DNA of 57,935 nucleotides, from assembly GCF_002160525.1 (NCBI RefSeq), contig NZ_NFKT01000030.1:1-57935 (forward strand). Direction: 5' to 3'. The position numbers were made by a program, and so were the translations under genes. This document shows, piece by piece, positions 7,926-16,602 of the stretch (its first letter is position 1; every line of letters begins with the position of its first letter). The stretch comes from Lachnoclostridium sp. An169. GTDB lineage: Bacteria > Bacillota > Clostridia > Lachnospirales > Lachnospiraceae. A model generated the notes under the pieces. The model did no database searches and was not told the DNA's origin. It worked only from the letters and a program-made list of their open reading frames with translations.

Positions 7926-10187
7926 ATGGATATCAAGAAAATTATTTCAGAAATGACACTGGAAGAGAAAGCATCCCTTTGTTCCGGAAGGGATTTCTGG
8001 CACACAAAGGCGGTGGAGCGCCTGGGCGTGCCGGACATGATGATGTGCGACGGACCTCACGGACTGCGCAAACAGGTGGGGGAAGGCGACCATCTGGGAA
8101 TCAACGAGAGTATCGAGACGGTCTGCTATCCGACAGCGTCTGCCCTGGCGTCGTCTTTTGACCGGGAGGTGCTGACCGAACTCGGCGAGGCTCTCGGAGA
8201 GGAGTGCCAGGCGGAGGATGTGGGCATGCTTCTGGGGCCCGGCCTTAACATGAAGAGAAGCCCTCTGTGCGGACGGAACTTTGAATATTTTTCGGAAGAT
8301 CCCTATCTGGCAGGAGAAGTAGGGGCAGCCTATGTGCAGGGACTTCAGAGCAAAGGCGTTGCCGCATGCGCGAAACATTTCGCGGCGAACAATCAGGAGA
8401 CAAGAAGAATGTCCGGTACATCCAATATGGATGAGCGGACACTGCGCGAGATCTATCTTCCTGCTTTTGAGGCTGTGGTGAAGAAGGGAAAAACAAGAGG
8501 AATCATGTGCGCCTACAATGGCATCAACGGCGTATTCTGTGCAGAAAACAAGAAGCTTCTCACAGATATCCTCCGCGATGAGTGGGGGTACGACGGCATG
8601 GTGGTCACGGACTGGGGCGCGGTAAAGGACCGGGTCAAAGGAATTGAGGCAGGACTGGATCTGGAGATGCCGGGAGGCGCCGGAGTACAGGACCAGGCGA
8701 TTGTGGATGCCGTGAAAAACGGAACTCTGGATGAGGCGAAACTGGATCAGGCGGTGGAGAATGTGCTCCGTCTTGTATCCGATTATATGGAGCAGAGAAA
8801 ACCGGAGACGACAGCAGACCGGGAAAAATATGCGCAGATCAGCCGCAGGCTGGAAGAGCAGTGCGCGGTTCTTCTGAAAAATGACGGCATACTTCCGCTT
8901 GCAAAGGAGAAGAACGTATTGTTCATCGGTGAGTTTGCGGAGAAGCCGAGATATCAGGGCGGCGGATCAAGCCATATTAATGTTCCTCATGTGACAGGCG
9001 CATTTACCTGTGCAAAAGAGGCGGGCTGTCCGGTATCCTTTGAGATGGGATATCTTGTCCATGAGGATGAAAGCCGGGAAGAGCTTATGAAAAAAGCTGT
9101 GGAGCGCGCAAAAGAAGCAGATGCAGCTGTGATCTTTGCCGGGCTGCCGGACGCATATGAGTCCGAGGGCGGTGACAGGGAACATATGAATATTCCGGAA
9201 ACCCAGAACGAGCTGATCCGGGCGGTTGCCGCGGTTCAGCCCAACACCATTGTGGTTCTTCACGGCGGATCTTCCATGGTTCTTCCCTGGTTTGACAAGG
9301 TGTCCGCTGTCCTCCATATGCATCTGGGCGGACAGGAGACCGGAGCTGCGGCGGTGAATCTTCTCTACGGAGATGTGAATCCTTCCGGAAAGCTTGCCGA
9401 GACATGGCCGCTGCGCCTGGAGGACAATCCGTCTTACCTGAATTTCCCGGGCGAGGACGGTGTTGTGGAATACCGGGAGGGAATTTACATCGGTTACCGT
9501 TATTATGACAAGAAAAAGATGGATGTGAGATTCCCCTTCGGATACGGACTTTCCTATACAACCTTTGAGTATTCCGATATAAAGGCGGACAAGGCAGCCA
9601 TGCAGGATACCGATACTCTGACTGTAAGTATGCGTGTGAAAAATACGGGAAGCCGGAAAGGAAAAGAAGCGGTTCAGCTTTACGTCAGAGACGAGGAGAG
9701 CACGGTGGGAAGACCGGTGCGGGAGCTGAAAGGATTCTGCAAGGTGGAACTGGAGCCGGGCGAGGAGAAAGAAGTAACCTTTACCCTGGACAAACGTGCC
9801 TTTGCATACTATGAGCCGAAGATTCAGGACTGGTTTGTGGAGAGCGGAGTCTTCCATATCGAGATCGGTTCATCCAGCCGTGACATCCGGGCAGAGCTGC
9901 CGGTGGAGGTGACGGGCACAAAAGAAATCCCGATTACCTTTACCTATACTTCCACGGTGGGAGAACTGATGAAAACGGAAAAGGGAAGAGCGTTCATGCA
10001 GAAAATGATGGGAGCATCTGCTGACAGACAGGCCAAAGTGGAAGATGAAAACCTGAGGCATATGGGCGAGGGCAGTGAGAAGATAGCGCAGAGCATGATG
10101 GTGGAGATGCCTCTCCGGTCCATCGTATCCTTCGGAAGGATGACCTGGGAGCAGCTCGATGCCCTGATTGCGATGCTCAACAGCTGA
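7926..10187 (+). CDS. Glycoside hydrolase family 3 beta-glycosidase
   Basis: A complete 753-residue GH3 enzyme. The first barrel domain carries NFEYFSEDP (118-126), KHF (150-152) and the nucleophile in VVTDWGA (Asp229). The second alpha/beta domain has GGGSSHINVP, and a C-terminal fibronectin III-like domain starts with RVKNTGSRKGKEAVQLYV. These enzymes release terminal beta-linked glucose or xylose by a retaining mechanism. There is no signal peptide, so it acts inside the cell on imported glycosides. GAGGAGGAAAGG precedes the start. It is probably controlled by the divergent AraC regulator. It serves as an intact reference for the broken GH3 gene at 20986-22620. The exact substrate is unknown. 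Confidence 0.95.
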   Translation: MDIKKIISEMTLEEKASLCSGRDFWHTKAVERLGVPDMMMCDGPHGLRKQVGEGDHLGINESIETVCYPTASALASSFDREVLTELGEALGEECQAEDVGMLLGPGLNMKRSPLCGRNFEYFSEDPYLAGEVGAAYVQGLQSKGVAACAKHFAANNQETRRMSGTSNMDERTLREIYLPAFEAVVKKGKTRGIMCAYNGINGVFCAENKKLLTDILRDEWGYDGMVVTDWGAVKDRVKGIEAGLDLEMPGGAGVQDQAIVDAVKNGTLDEAKLDQAVENVLRLVSDYMEQRKPETTADREKYAQISRRLEEQCAVLLKNDGILPLAKEKNVLFIGEFAEKPRYQGGGSSHINVPHVTGAFTCAKEAGCPVSFEMGYLVHEDESREELMKKAVERAKEADAAVIFAGLPDAYESEGGDREHMNIPETQNELIRAVAAVQPNTIVVLHGGSSMVLPWFDKVSAVLHMHLGGQETGAAAVNLLYGDVNPSGKLAETWPLRLEDNPSYLNFPGEDGVVEYREGIYIGYRYYDKKKMDVRFPFGYGLSYTTFEYSDIKADKAAMQDTDTLTVSMRVKNTGSRKGKEAVQLYVRDEESTVGRPVRELKGFCKVELEPGEEKEVTFTLDKRAFAYYEPKIQDWFVESGVFHIEIGSSSRDIRAELPVEVTGTKEIPITFTYTSTVGELMKTEKGRAFMQKMMGASADRQAKVEDENLRHMGEGSEKIAQSMMVEMPLRSIVSFGRMTWEQLDALIAMLNS

Positions 10188-10227
10188 TATATGCTCAGCA
10201 GCTGATCCATGTTCAACATCTGATACT

Positions 10228-10256
10228 TTGACATACAGAGCACACTCTGCTAAAAT
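10228..10256 (+). promoter_or_regulatory. Promoter of the SsuABC-like importer operon, lying inside a terminator stem
   Basis: TTGACA (10228-10233), 17 bases, TAAAAT (10251-10256). The left arm of the adjacent terminator hairpin (10237-10250) lies entirely in the spacer. A transcript started here (about 10263) would lack that arm and could not form the terminator, whereas transcripts coming from the GH3 gene would. Confidence 0.7.
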
Positions 10257-10312
10257 ACGTGGTGGACGAAAAAAGTTCTCCGTGTATCCGGCAGGATGTG
10301 CTCTTTTTTTTC
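10237..10312 (+). terminator. Terminator of the GH3 gene
   Basis: AGAGCACA and CTCTGC (10237-10250) are complementary in nested order to GCAGG and TGTGCTCT (10291-10303), and eight or more T residues follow. The loop of about 40 bases contains the -10 element and start region of the next operon's promoter. Confidence 0.75.
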
Positions 10313-10390
10313 GTTTTACCGGGAGAAGAGCATTACCGGCGGGATAAAGGGCGGAGGAACGTCCGAAAAGACTGACAGGAGGAGATTAAC

Positions 10391-11449
10391 ATGAAGAAGA
10401 TTTTATCACTGATGATGGCGTTCGTGCTTTCTGCGGCACTGCTGGCGGGATGCGGAAACTCCGGGAAAGACAGCGGTACGGATGCACAGACGGAAGGACA
10501 GACGGAGGAGCAGGACAGCACAGAACAGGAAAACCAGGCTGCACCTGTGGATGTAAATGTCATGGCGCTTAAAGGCCCTACGGCAATGGGAATGGTGGAG
10601 CTGATGAACGAAGTGGATTCCGGAAATGTGGATACAGAGAACTACAGTTTTGAGATTGCAGCGTCTGCCGATGAGGTAACACCGAAACTGGTTCAGGGAG
10701 AAGCGGACATCGCGGCGGTTCCGGCAAATCTGGCATCTGTTCTCTACAACAGGACCGAGGGACAGATCCAGGTGCTTGCCATCAATACCCTGGGCGTCCT
10801 CTATATTGTGGAGAACGGGGATTCTGTTTCCTCAGTGGCTGACCTGGCCGGTAAGACCATCTATGCGAGCGGGAAAGGCTCCACACCGGAATATGCCCTG
10901 AATTTTATCCTTGAAAAGAACGGGCTTGATCCGGCAAAGGATGTGACCATTGAGTGGAAGAGCGAACACTCCGAGTGTGTGGCTGCTCTTGCCCAGGATC
11001 CGGAAGGTATCGCCATGCTGCCCCAGCCTTTTGTGACTACGGCACAGGCGAACAATCCGAACCTGAAAGTTGCCCTGGATCTCACAGAAGAGTGGGACAA
11101 GGTCATGGAGAACGAGGAAGAGCAGAGCCGCCTTCTGACCGGAGTCGTAGTTGTCCGCAGGGAATTTGCCGAGGAGAACCCGGAGGCAGTAGCGGATTTC
11201 ATGGAACGGTACGCGGATTCTGTGAAGTATGTCAATGACAATGTGGAAGATGCTGCGAAGCTGGTAGGACAATATGATATCGTCACTGAGGAAGTTGCCG
11301 TAAAGGCGATTCCGGAGTGCAATATCGTGTGCATCAGCGGAGCTGATATGAAAGAGCAGCTCTCCGGATATCTGACCGTCTTATACGACCAGAATCCGGA
11401 ATCTGTAGGAGGAGCACTGCCGGGAGATGATTTCTACTATATTCAGTAA
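10391..11449 (+). CDS. ABC importer substrate-binding lipoprotein (SsuA/TauA/NMT1-like)
   Basis: A 352-residue lipoprotein. The signal peptide ends in the lipobox LLAGC (Cys21), followed by a Gly/Ser/Glu-rich linker. The mature part has the NMT1/SsuA-type fold marks: GEADIAAVPANLAS in the first lobe and a DLAGKTIYASGKGSTPEY ligand loop. It would bind its ligand outside the membrane and hand it to the permease. It is cotranscribed with the permease and ATPase genes that follow. Family members take up sulfonates, nitrate, pyrimidine precursors of thiamin or riboflavin. No riboswitch was recognised upstream, so the ligand is open. Confidence 0.85.
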   Translation: MKKILSLMMAFVLSAALLAGCGNSGKDSGTDAQTEGQTEEQDSTEQENQAAPVDVNVMALKGPTAMGMVELMNEVDSGNVDTENYSFEIAASADEVTPKLVQGEADIAAVPANLASVLYNRTEGQIQVLAINTLGVLYIVENGDSVSSVADLAGKTIYASGKGSTPEYALNFILEKNGLDPAKDVTIEWKSEHSECVAALAQDPEGIAMLPQPFVTTAQANNPNLKVALDLTEEWDKVMENEEEQSRLLTGVVVVRREFAEENPEAVADFMERYADSVKYVNDNVEDAAKLVGQYDIVTEEVAVKAIPECNIVCISGADMKEQLSGYLTVLYDQNPESVGGALPGDDFYYIQ

Positions 11450-12212
11450 ACGATCAGAAAAACGTTCCGGAATAAAAGTATGGGCAGTCATTCTCTGGCT
11501 TGTCGTCTGGCAGGCGGCGAGCATGTGCATCGGACAGGAGATCCTTCTGGTATCTCCTGTCTCTGTCGTATTGCGGCTGGGGAAACTGATCTGCACAGTG
11601 GAATTCTGGCAGTCTCTTGCCGGATCCTTTTTCCGTATCCTTGGGGGCTTCCTTCTCGGAACAGTGCTGGGAACAGCCGCGGCCGGCGCGGCGTCGGCGT
11701 CAAGGCGCATTGACGAGTTTCTGGAGCCTTTTGTCCAGACGGTCAAGGCCATTCCGGTGGCGTCATTTATCATTCTTGTATTAATCTGGGTGTCGCCGGA
11801 GAACCTTTCGGTGATCATCTCATTCCTTATGGTATTTCCGGTGATTTATACAAATGTGAAGGACGGAATCCGGAGCATGGACCGGAAACTGACGGAGATG
11901 GCAGTGGTGTTTCGGATCCCCGCAGGACTTCGGGTTCGCTACATTTACGTTTCCCAGGTACTCCCGTTTTTCCGCGCCGGATGTTCTCTTGCCCTGGGGC
12001 TGTGCTGGAAATCGGGGATTGCCGCAGAGGTGATCGGACTGCCGGACCACACCATCGGTGAGAACCTGTACAATGCAAAGATCTATCTGAACACGCCGGA
12101 TCTGTTTGCCTGGACGCTGGTGATCGTTGCGGTGAGCGTTCTGTTTGAACATGTTTTCCTGTGGCTGATTGACCGGCTGGTAAAACGGGTGGAACAGATG
12201 CAGGGCAGATGA
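11427..12212 (+). CDS. ABC importer permease (SsuC/TauC-like)
   Basis: A 261-residue membrane protein with about six spans and the cytoplasmic EAA-type loop around KLTEMAVVFRIP, the contact point for the ATPase. It matches the binding-protein-dependent permease family used by sulfonate/taurine and vitamin-precursor importers. The start at 11427 overlaps the 3' end of the binding-protein gene by 23 bases; AGGAGG lies upstream at an acceptable if slightly long distance. Together with the genes on both sides it forms a complete three-part importer. Confidence 0.85.
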   Translation: MISTIFSKRSEKRSGIKVWAVILWLVVWQAASMCIGQEILLVSPVSVVLRLGKLICTVEFWQSLAGSFFRILGGFLLGTVLGTAAAGAASASRRIDEFLEPFVQTVKAIPVASFIILVLIWVSPENLSVIISFLMVFPVIYTNVKDGIRSMDRKLTEMAVVFRIPAGLRVRYIYVSQVLPFFRAGCSLALGLCWKSGIAAEVIGLPDHTIGENLYNAKIYLNTPDLFAWTLVIVAVSVLFEHVFLWLIDRLVKRVEQMQGR

Positions 12213-12231
12213 AAGAGGAAGGATAAGAGCT

Positions 12232-12804
12232 ATGGACATCAGAATCAGCCATCTCACAAAATCATATGGAGAGCATCCGGTGCTTGAGAATTTTGATGCT
12301 GTATTCCCGGAAGGAGAGACAACCTGCATTATGGGACCTTCCGGGTGCGGGAAGACCACGCTCCTTCGGATCCTTCTCGGCCTGGAAGAGGCGGACGGCG
12401 GAACCGTGGAGGGAGTGCCGCAGAGGAAGAGTGCCGTATTTCAGGAGGACCGTCTGTGCGGCGGTCTGACGGCATGGACGAATATCCGTCTGGTATGTCC
12501 GGAGAAGGATCCCGCGGAGATCGAAAAGTGGCTGTATTATCTCGGACTTGGGGAGAGTATGGATCAGCCCGTGCGGGAATACTCCGGCGGAATGCGCCAG
12601 AGAGTTTCTGTTCTGAGGGCGCTGTGGGCAGAGTATGATGTTCTGTTCCTGGATGAGCCTCTGAAAGGCCTGGATGAGGAGATGCGGCAGAAAACCGCGG
12701 AATTTCTCTGTGAGCATACAAGAGGGAAAACGGTGATCTGTGTCACCCACGACCAGGAGGATATCGGAATGCTCGGAGCGGTTCAGGTGATCAGACTGTC
12801 ATAA
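12232..12804 (+). CDS. ABC importer ATPase (SsuB/TauB-like, short)
   Basis: A 190-residue ATPase with Walker A GPSGCGKTT, Q-loop VFQEDRL, signature YSGGMRQR and Walker B LFLDEPLKGLD. The H-loop reads VTHDQED. It energises the importer encoded just upstream. It is about 50 residues shorter than typical SsuB proteins, ending soon after the H-loop, but every catalytic motif is present, so it should be active. GGAAGGATAAG precedes the ATG. Confidence 0.9.
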   Translation: MDIRISHLTKSYGEHPVLENFDAVFPEGETTCIMGPSGCGKTTLLRILLGLEEADGGTVEGVPQRKSAVFQEDRLCGGLTAWTNIRLVCPEKDPAEIEKWLYYLGLGESMDQPVREYSGGMRQRVSVLRALWAEYDVLFLDEPLKGLDEEMRQKTAEFLCEHTRGKTVICVTHDQEDIGMLGAVQVIRLS

Positions 12805-12828
12805 TGAGAATTAATCTCGATAGATTTC

Positions 12829-12884
12829 TTGCTATTTCCGAATGAATGGTGTATTATACTAACATAAGTTAGACAAAGCTAACT
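12829..12884 (+). promoter_or_regulatory. Promoter and AGTTAG-N6-CTAACT operator of the DUF2325 gene
   Basis: TTGCTA (12829-12834), 17 bases, TATTAT (12852-12857). A perfect palindrome AGTTAG-ACAAAG-CTAACT (12867-12884) follows at the expected transcription start. The same arms with nearly the same spacer occur in the same position at the enolase promoter (26674-26701). TTAG/CTAA half-sites are typical of DtxR-family metal regulators, but the spacing here is not their textbook form, so the regulator is only a guess. Confidence 0.6.
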
Positions 12885-12931
12885 AACTTGCAAAAAGTAT
12901 TTTACACATTGTTCACAGCAGGAGGTCATAT

Positions 12932-13213
12932 ATGAGTGTAGTTATTATCGGCGGTCATGACAGAATGGTATGTCAGTATAAGAAAGTCTGCAGACAGTTC
13001 AACTGCAAGGCAAAAGTATTCACCCAGATGTCGGCAAACTTAAGCAAACAGATCGGCACCCCGGATCTGATCGTCCTCTTTACAAACACCGTGTCCCATA
13101 AAATGGTGCGGTGTGCGGTGGAAGAGGCACAGCGGTGCAATGCAGATGTGATCCGCTGCCATACGAGCAGCAGGAATGCTCTGGAAGAAATTCTCGGAAG
13201 CGTATGCGCATGA
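12932..13213 (+). CDS. DUF2325 domain protein
   Basis: A 93-residue protein that is essentially one DUF2325 domain: it begins SVVIIGGHDRM, and continues with a Lys/Cys-rich stretch and DLIVLFTNTVSH. The Rossmann-like fold with a conserved GGH and several Cys and His residues has been noted in the family, but no biochemical role is established. A good ribosome site (GGAGGT) is present. It has its own promoter with a palindromic operator shared with enolase, and a strong bidirectional terminator follows at 13234. It is therefore a single-gene transcription unit. Regulation by metal or redox state is a possibility, not shown. Confidence 0.85.
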   Translation: MSVVIIGGHDRMVCQYKKVCRQFNCKAKVFTQMSANLSKQIGTPDLIVLFTNTVSHKMVRCAVEEAQRCNADVIRCHTSSRNALEEILGSVCA

Positions 13214-13233
13214 AACGGCTGCATGATCGCAGG

Positions 13234-13289
13234 AAAAAAGCGTATCACACACGGGTTATTTAACCATCCTCTGTGTGATACGCTTTTTT
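13234..13289. terminator. Bidirectional terminator between DUF2325 and S1-domain genes
   Basis: A perfect 18-base stem (AAAAAAGCGTATCACACA at 13234-13251 with its complement at 13272-13289) has A and T tracts on the two sides. It serves the convergent genes on both strands. The core GCGTATCA is the same as in the terminator at 5641-5713. Confidence 0.9.
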
Positions 13290-13350
13290 CATGTGTGCCT
13301 GCCGGCACACGTTTTCTTTCTCTTTTATCTTTTGACCGGTTCCGCCGGGA

Positions 13351-14097
13351 TTACAGCTTCAGATTCTTGAAGAGATCTCCCAGGCTTGTTCCGATGCTCT
13401 CGCTCTTCGGAATGACAACCTTTTCTTCCGGCTCTTCCTTCACTTCCTCAAGAGCTTTCATGCTCAGGCTTACTTTGCCGTCCTTGATGCCGATGACTTT
13501 GACTGTTACTTCGTCCCCTACATTGAGCACGTCAGAAGGAAGCTTTACGCGCTTCTGAGAGATCTGGGATACGTGAACAAGACCGGACAGGCCGTTTTCA
13601 AGTTTCACGAATGCTCCGTAGTTCTGCAGTGTCTCAACGGTTCCCTTGAGAACTGTGCCGACTTTCAGGTTCGCGATCTGCTCCTCGCGGGCTTTCTTCT
13701 CTTTTTCTTTGAGAATCTCGCGGGCGGAGAGGACGAGGCGGTTGTTCGCCTGATCCACGTCGATCACACGTACCTCGATGTCTTTTAACAGATAGGTCTC
13801 AAGATCCGGAACATAGCTGAGAGAAAGCTTGGAGGCAGGAACGAATCCTCTCAGTCCCTCTACCATAACGATTACACCGCCGTTGACAACACCCTCAACC
13901 TTTACAGGAAGAATCGTCTTGTTGTCCATATATTCCTGAACCCTGTTCCAGGGATTGGCGTCGTCAAAGTGTTCCTCGTAGTCAGCCATTGTCTCAGCCG
14001 CAGCTTCTTCAGCCTTCGGTTCCTCTGTTTTTGTTTCTTCTGTTGTTTCGGGAGTTACAGTTTCCTGTACCTCTTCTTTGATGATTTCTTCACTCAT
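13351..14097 (-). CDS. S1 RNA-binding domain protein (two S1 repeats)
   Basis: A 248-residue protein with an acidic Glu/Thr-rich N-terminal tail (about 45 residues) followed by two S1 repeats. The first is around residues 65-140 (VEGVVNGGVIVMVEGLRGFVPASKL) in part, and the second around 150-225 with the typical NYGAFVKLENGLSGLVHVSQIS core. Such short S1 proteins in Clostridia resemble pieces of ribosomal protein S1 and probably bind mRNA in the cytoplasm. GAGGTG sits 7 bases before the ATG at 14097, so that start is preferred over the ATG at 14112. It ends convergently against the terminator at 13234. Confidence 0.85.
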   Translation of the reverse strand: MSEEIIKEEVQETVTPETTEETKTEEPKAEEAAAETMADYEEHFDDANPWNRVQEYMDNKTILPVKVEGVVNGGVIVMVEGLRGFVPASKLSLSYVPDLETYLLKDIEVRVIDVDQANNRLVLSAREILKEKEKKAREEQIANLKVGTVLKGTVETLQNYGAFVKLENGLSGLVHVSQISQKRVKLPSDVLNVGDEVTVKVIGIKDGKVSLSMKALEEVKEEPEEKVVIPKSESIGTSLGDLFKNLKL

Positions 14098-14280
14098 TGT
14101 GCAGCACCTCAACTTATTTCTTTTTGTTCAATATTCATAGTATACCATACATGAGGGCTAAAAAACAATAAGCCTGTTAAAATTGTTCTCTGTGAATTGA
14201 TGAAATTTCTGTTGACGAATCTGCAAAAAAATGGCAATCTACTAATGGAAGATTCCATAATATGAAGGAAGTGATCAGCA

Positions 14281-15927
14281 ATGAGCAAAGAAAAAAGAAA
14301 AGTATATGTTGTAGGACACAAGAATCCGGATACGGACTCCATCTGTTCGGCCATCGCCTACGCTTCCCTGAAGACGAAGGTGACGGGGCGGATCCATGAG
14401 CCGCGCAGGGCCGGACAGCTCAATGAGGAGACGCAGTATGTCCTGGAGCATTTTCACGTGAAGGTTCCGTCGCTTCTGTCGGACCTGCGCGAACAGATAA
14501 AAGATGTGGAGCTCAAAGAAGTAGAGGGGCTTAAGGGAAGCGTCTCCATCCGCACGGCATGGGAGAAGATGAAAGAGTCCAACATTCATACCATGCCGGT
14601 GATCCGGGACGGAAAGCTGGAGGGCGTCATCACCATCGGTGATATCGCCAAGACGTATATGGATGTCTATGACAGCATGATTCTTTCCAAGGCGAGAACC
14701 CAGTACCGCAATATTGCCCGGGCTGTGGAGGGAGAGGTGCTCACCGGAAATGAACACAGCTATCTCCTTGACGGAAAAGTTGTGATCGCGGCGTCCAGCC
14801 GGATCCTGATGTCCGATTCCATCAGCAGAAACGACCTTGTGATCATGGGGGACCGCAAAGACGCGCAGCAGTGCGCAGTGGACATGAATGCAAGCTGCAT
14901 GGTGGTCTGCCAGAACGCTCCGGTTTCCGAGGAGATCATCCGGCAGGCGGAAGAAAAGCAGATTGTCGTGATCCGCACACACCACGATACATTTACAGCG
15001 GCGCAGCATATCAACCAGAGCATTCCGGTGCGGTACTTTATGACCAGGGAGAATCTGGTGACATTCAAGATGCGGGATTATGTGGACGATGTAAAAGAAG
15101 TCATGGCAAGAAAACGGTTCCGGGATTTCCCGATTGTGGACGGAAAAGGAAAGTTCCTGGGGCTGATTTCCAGACGGCGTCTTCTCAATGTGAAAAAGAA
15201 GCAGGTAATCCTGGTGGACCACAACGAGAAGAATCAGGCGGTGGACGGCGTGGAGGAAGCGGATGTCCTGGAGATCATCGACCATCACCGCTTAAGCAGT
15301 ATTGAGACTATGGGTCCGGTGTTTTTCCGCAATCAGCCCGTGGGATGCACTGCAACCATTGTCTACCAGATGTATCAGGAGGCGGGAGTGGAAGTGGATT
15401 CCACCAATGCGGCGCTGCTCTGCTCGGCCATTATCTCGGATACCCTGATGTTCCGCTCGCCTACCTGTACGCCGCTGGACGAAAGGACGGCGCGGACTCT
15501 GGCGGAAATTGCCGGAATCGATATCGAGTCCTTTGCCCAGGAGATGTTCAATGCGGGAAGCAACTTAAGAGGAAAGAGTGCAGAAGAGATCTGTTTCCTG
15601 GACTTCAAGCAGTTCACGGTAAACGATACCGTGTTCGGCGTGGGGCAGGTGAACTCCATGAGCGCGGAGGAACTCAAAGAGATCAAAAATATTGTCCTTC
15701 CTCACCTGGAGAAGGCGCGCCAGAACCACGGACTTAATATGATCTTCTTCATGCTGACCAATATTATTACCGAGTCCTCGGAACTGCTCTGCTGCGGTCC
15801 GGAGGCGCGGGAGAAAATATTAAGTGCCTATGATCTGGCGGACGATACGGAAGAACTGATGTTAAAAGGGGTCGTGTCCAGGAAGAAGCAGCTTGTTCCT
15901 ACCCTGGTGGGCGCCCTGCAGCAGTAG
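14281..15927 (+). CDS. Manganese-dependent inorganic pyrophosphatase with CBS and DRTGG domains
   Basis: A 548-residue family II pyrophosphatase. The N-terminal DHH domain begins with GHKNPDTDS and continues after an insert with VDHNEKNQA and IIDHHR; the C-terminal DHHA2 part ends in the signature SRKKQ. The insert holds two CBS domains (around residues 75-125 and 245-295) flanking a DRTGG-like segment. It hydrolyses diphosphate to phosphate in the cytoplasm. In related clostridial enzymes the CBS pair binds AMP, ADP or diadenosine polyphosphates to tune activity, and the same is likely here. GGAAGTGA precedes the start. A flavin reductase gene follows 11 bases later, suggesting one transcript. 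Confidence 0.93.
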   Translation: MSKEKRKVYVVGHKNPDTDSICSAIAYASLKTKVTGRIHEPRRAGQLNEETQYVLEHFHVKVPSLLSDLREQIKDVELKEVEGLKGSVSIRTAWEKMKESNIHTMPVIRDGKLEGVITIGDIAKTYMDVYDSMILSKARTQYRNIARAVEGEVLTGNEHSYLLDGKVVIAASSRILMSDSISRNDLVIMGDRKDAQQCAVDMNASCMVVCQNAPVSEEIIRQAEEKQIVVIRTHHDTFTAAQHINQSIPVRYFMTRENLVTFKMRDYVDDVKEVMARKRFRDFPIVDGKGKFLGLISRRRLLNVKKKQVILVDHNEKNQAVDGVEEADVLEIIDHHRLSSIETMGPVFFRNQPVGCTATIVYQMYQEAGVEVDSTNAALLCSAIISDTLMFRSPTCTPLDERTARTLAEIAGIDIESFAQEMFNAGSNLRGKSAEEICFLDFKQFTVNDTVFGVGQVNSMSAEELKEIKNIVLPHLEKARQNHGLNMIFFMLTNIITESSELLCCGPEAREKILSAYDLADDTEELMLKGVVSRKKQLVPTLVGALQQ

Positions 15928-15938
15928 GAGGATGGAGT

Positions 15939-16586
15939 ATGGCAAAGCAGGTGTGGAAGGCAGGAAATATGATTTATCCCCTGCCGGCGGTTATGGTGAG
16001 TGTGGCTGACAGGGAGGGAAACAGCAATATCCTGACTGTGGCGTGGACGGGGACGGTGTGTACCAATCCGCCCATGGCTTATATTTCGGTCAGGCCGGAG
16101 CGGTATTCCTACCATATGATCGAGGAGACAAAGGAATTCGTCATCAACCTTACCACGGAAAAGCTTGCCCGCGCTACGGATTACTGCGGCGTGCGTTCCG
16201 GGCGGGATGTGGACAAGTGGAAGGAGTGCTCCCTGACACCGCAGAAGGCGGCTGTACTTCAGTATGCCCCTGCCATCGCGGAGGCGTCGGTAAATATCGA
16301 GTGCCGTGTGGTAAAGATCGAAAAACTGGGAAGCCACCATATGTTTCTGGCGGAGGTGGTCTCTGTGTCGGCGGATGAGGCGTATATGGATGAGAATAAC
16401 CGGTTCGACTTAAACAGCACCGGGCTTCTCGCCTATTCCCACGGGGAATACCTGGGACTGGGGGAGAAGATCGGCACGTTCGGGTACAGCGTGAGAAAGA
16501 AGCCTGCGGGAAGGCAAAAATCACTGCAGCGGAAGAAAAAAAGCCCGGAGAAACGGCGCATACGCTCCGCTGCACATAAAAATTAA
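15939..16586 (+). CDS. Flavin reductase-like FMN-binding protein
   Basis: A 215-residue member of the flavin reductase-like family, with the opening pattern PLPAVMVSV, then NILTVAWTGTVCTNPPM and RYSYHMIEE, which form the FMN pocket. It is only distantly similar to the one at 5752-6321. It ends in a basic tail rich in Lys, Arg and Ser that is not part of the domain. It follows the pyrophosphatase gene by 11 bases and converges with an AraC gene. Its electron donor and acceptor are unknown. Confidence 0.85.
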   Translation: MAKQVWKAGNMIYPLPAVMVSVADREGNSNILTVAWTGTVCTNPPMAYISVRPERYSYHMIEETKEFVINLTTEKLARATDYCGVRSGRDVDKWKECSLTPQKAAVLQYAPAIAEASVNIECRVVKIEKLGSHHMFLAEVVSVSADEAYMDENNRFDLNSTGLLAYSHGEYLGLGEKIGTFGYSVRKKPAGRQKSLQRKKKSPEKRRIRSAAHKN

Positions 16587-16602
16587 ATGCTGCACATTTG
16601 GG

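Noticed and set aside
10257..10390. Possible TPP or other riboswitch before the SsuA-like gene
   Set aside because: The conserved TPP core (CTGAGA, and ACCTGA-type box) is not present, and the structure there is explained by a terminator overlapped by a promoter.
14275..15288. Long open frame antisense to the pyrophosphatase gene
   Set aside because: It is the shadow of a strongly conserved gene; its translation is rich in His, Arg and Cys without any domain, and it has no ribosome site.
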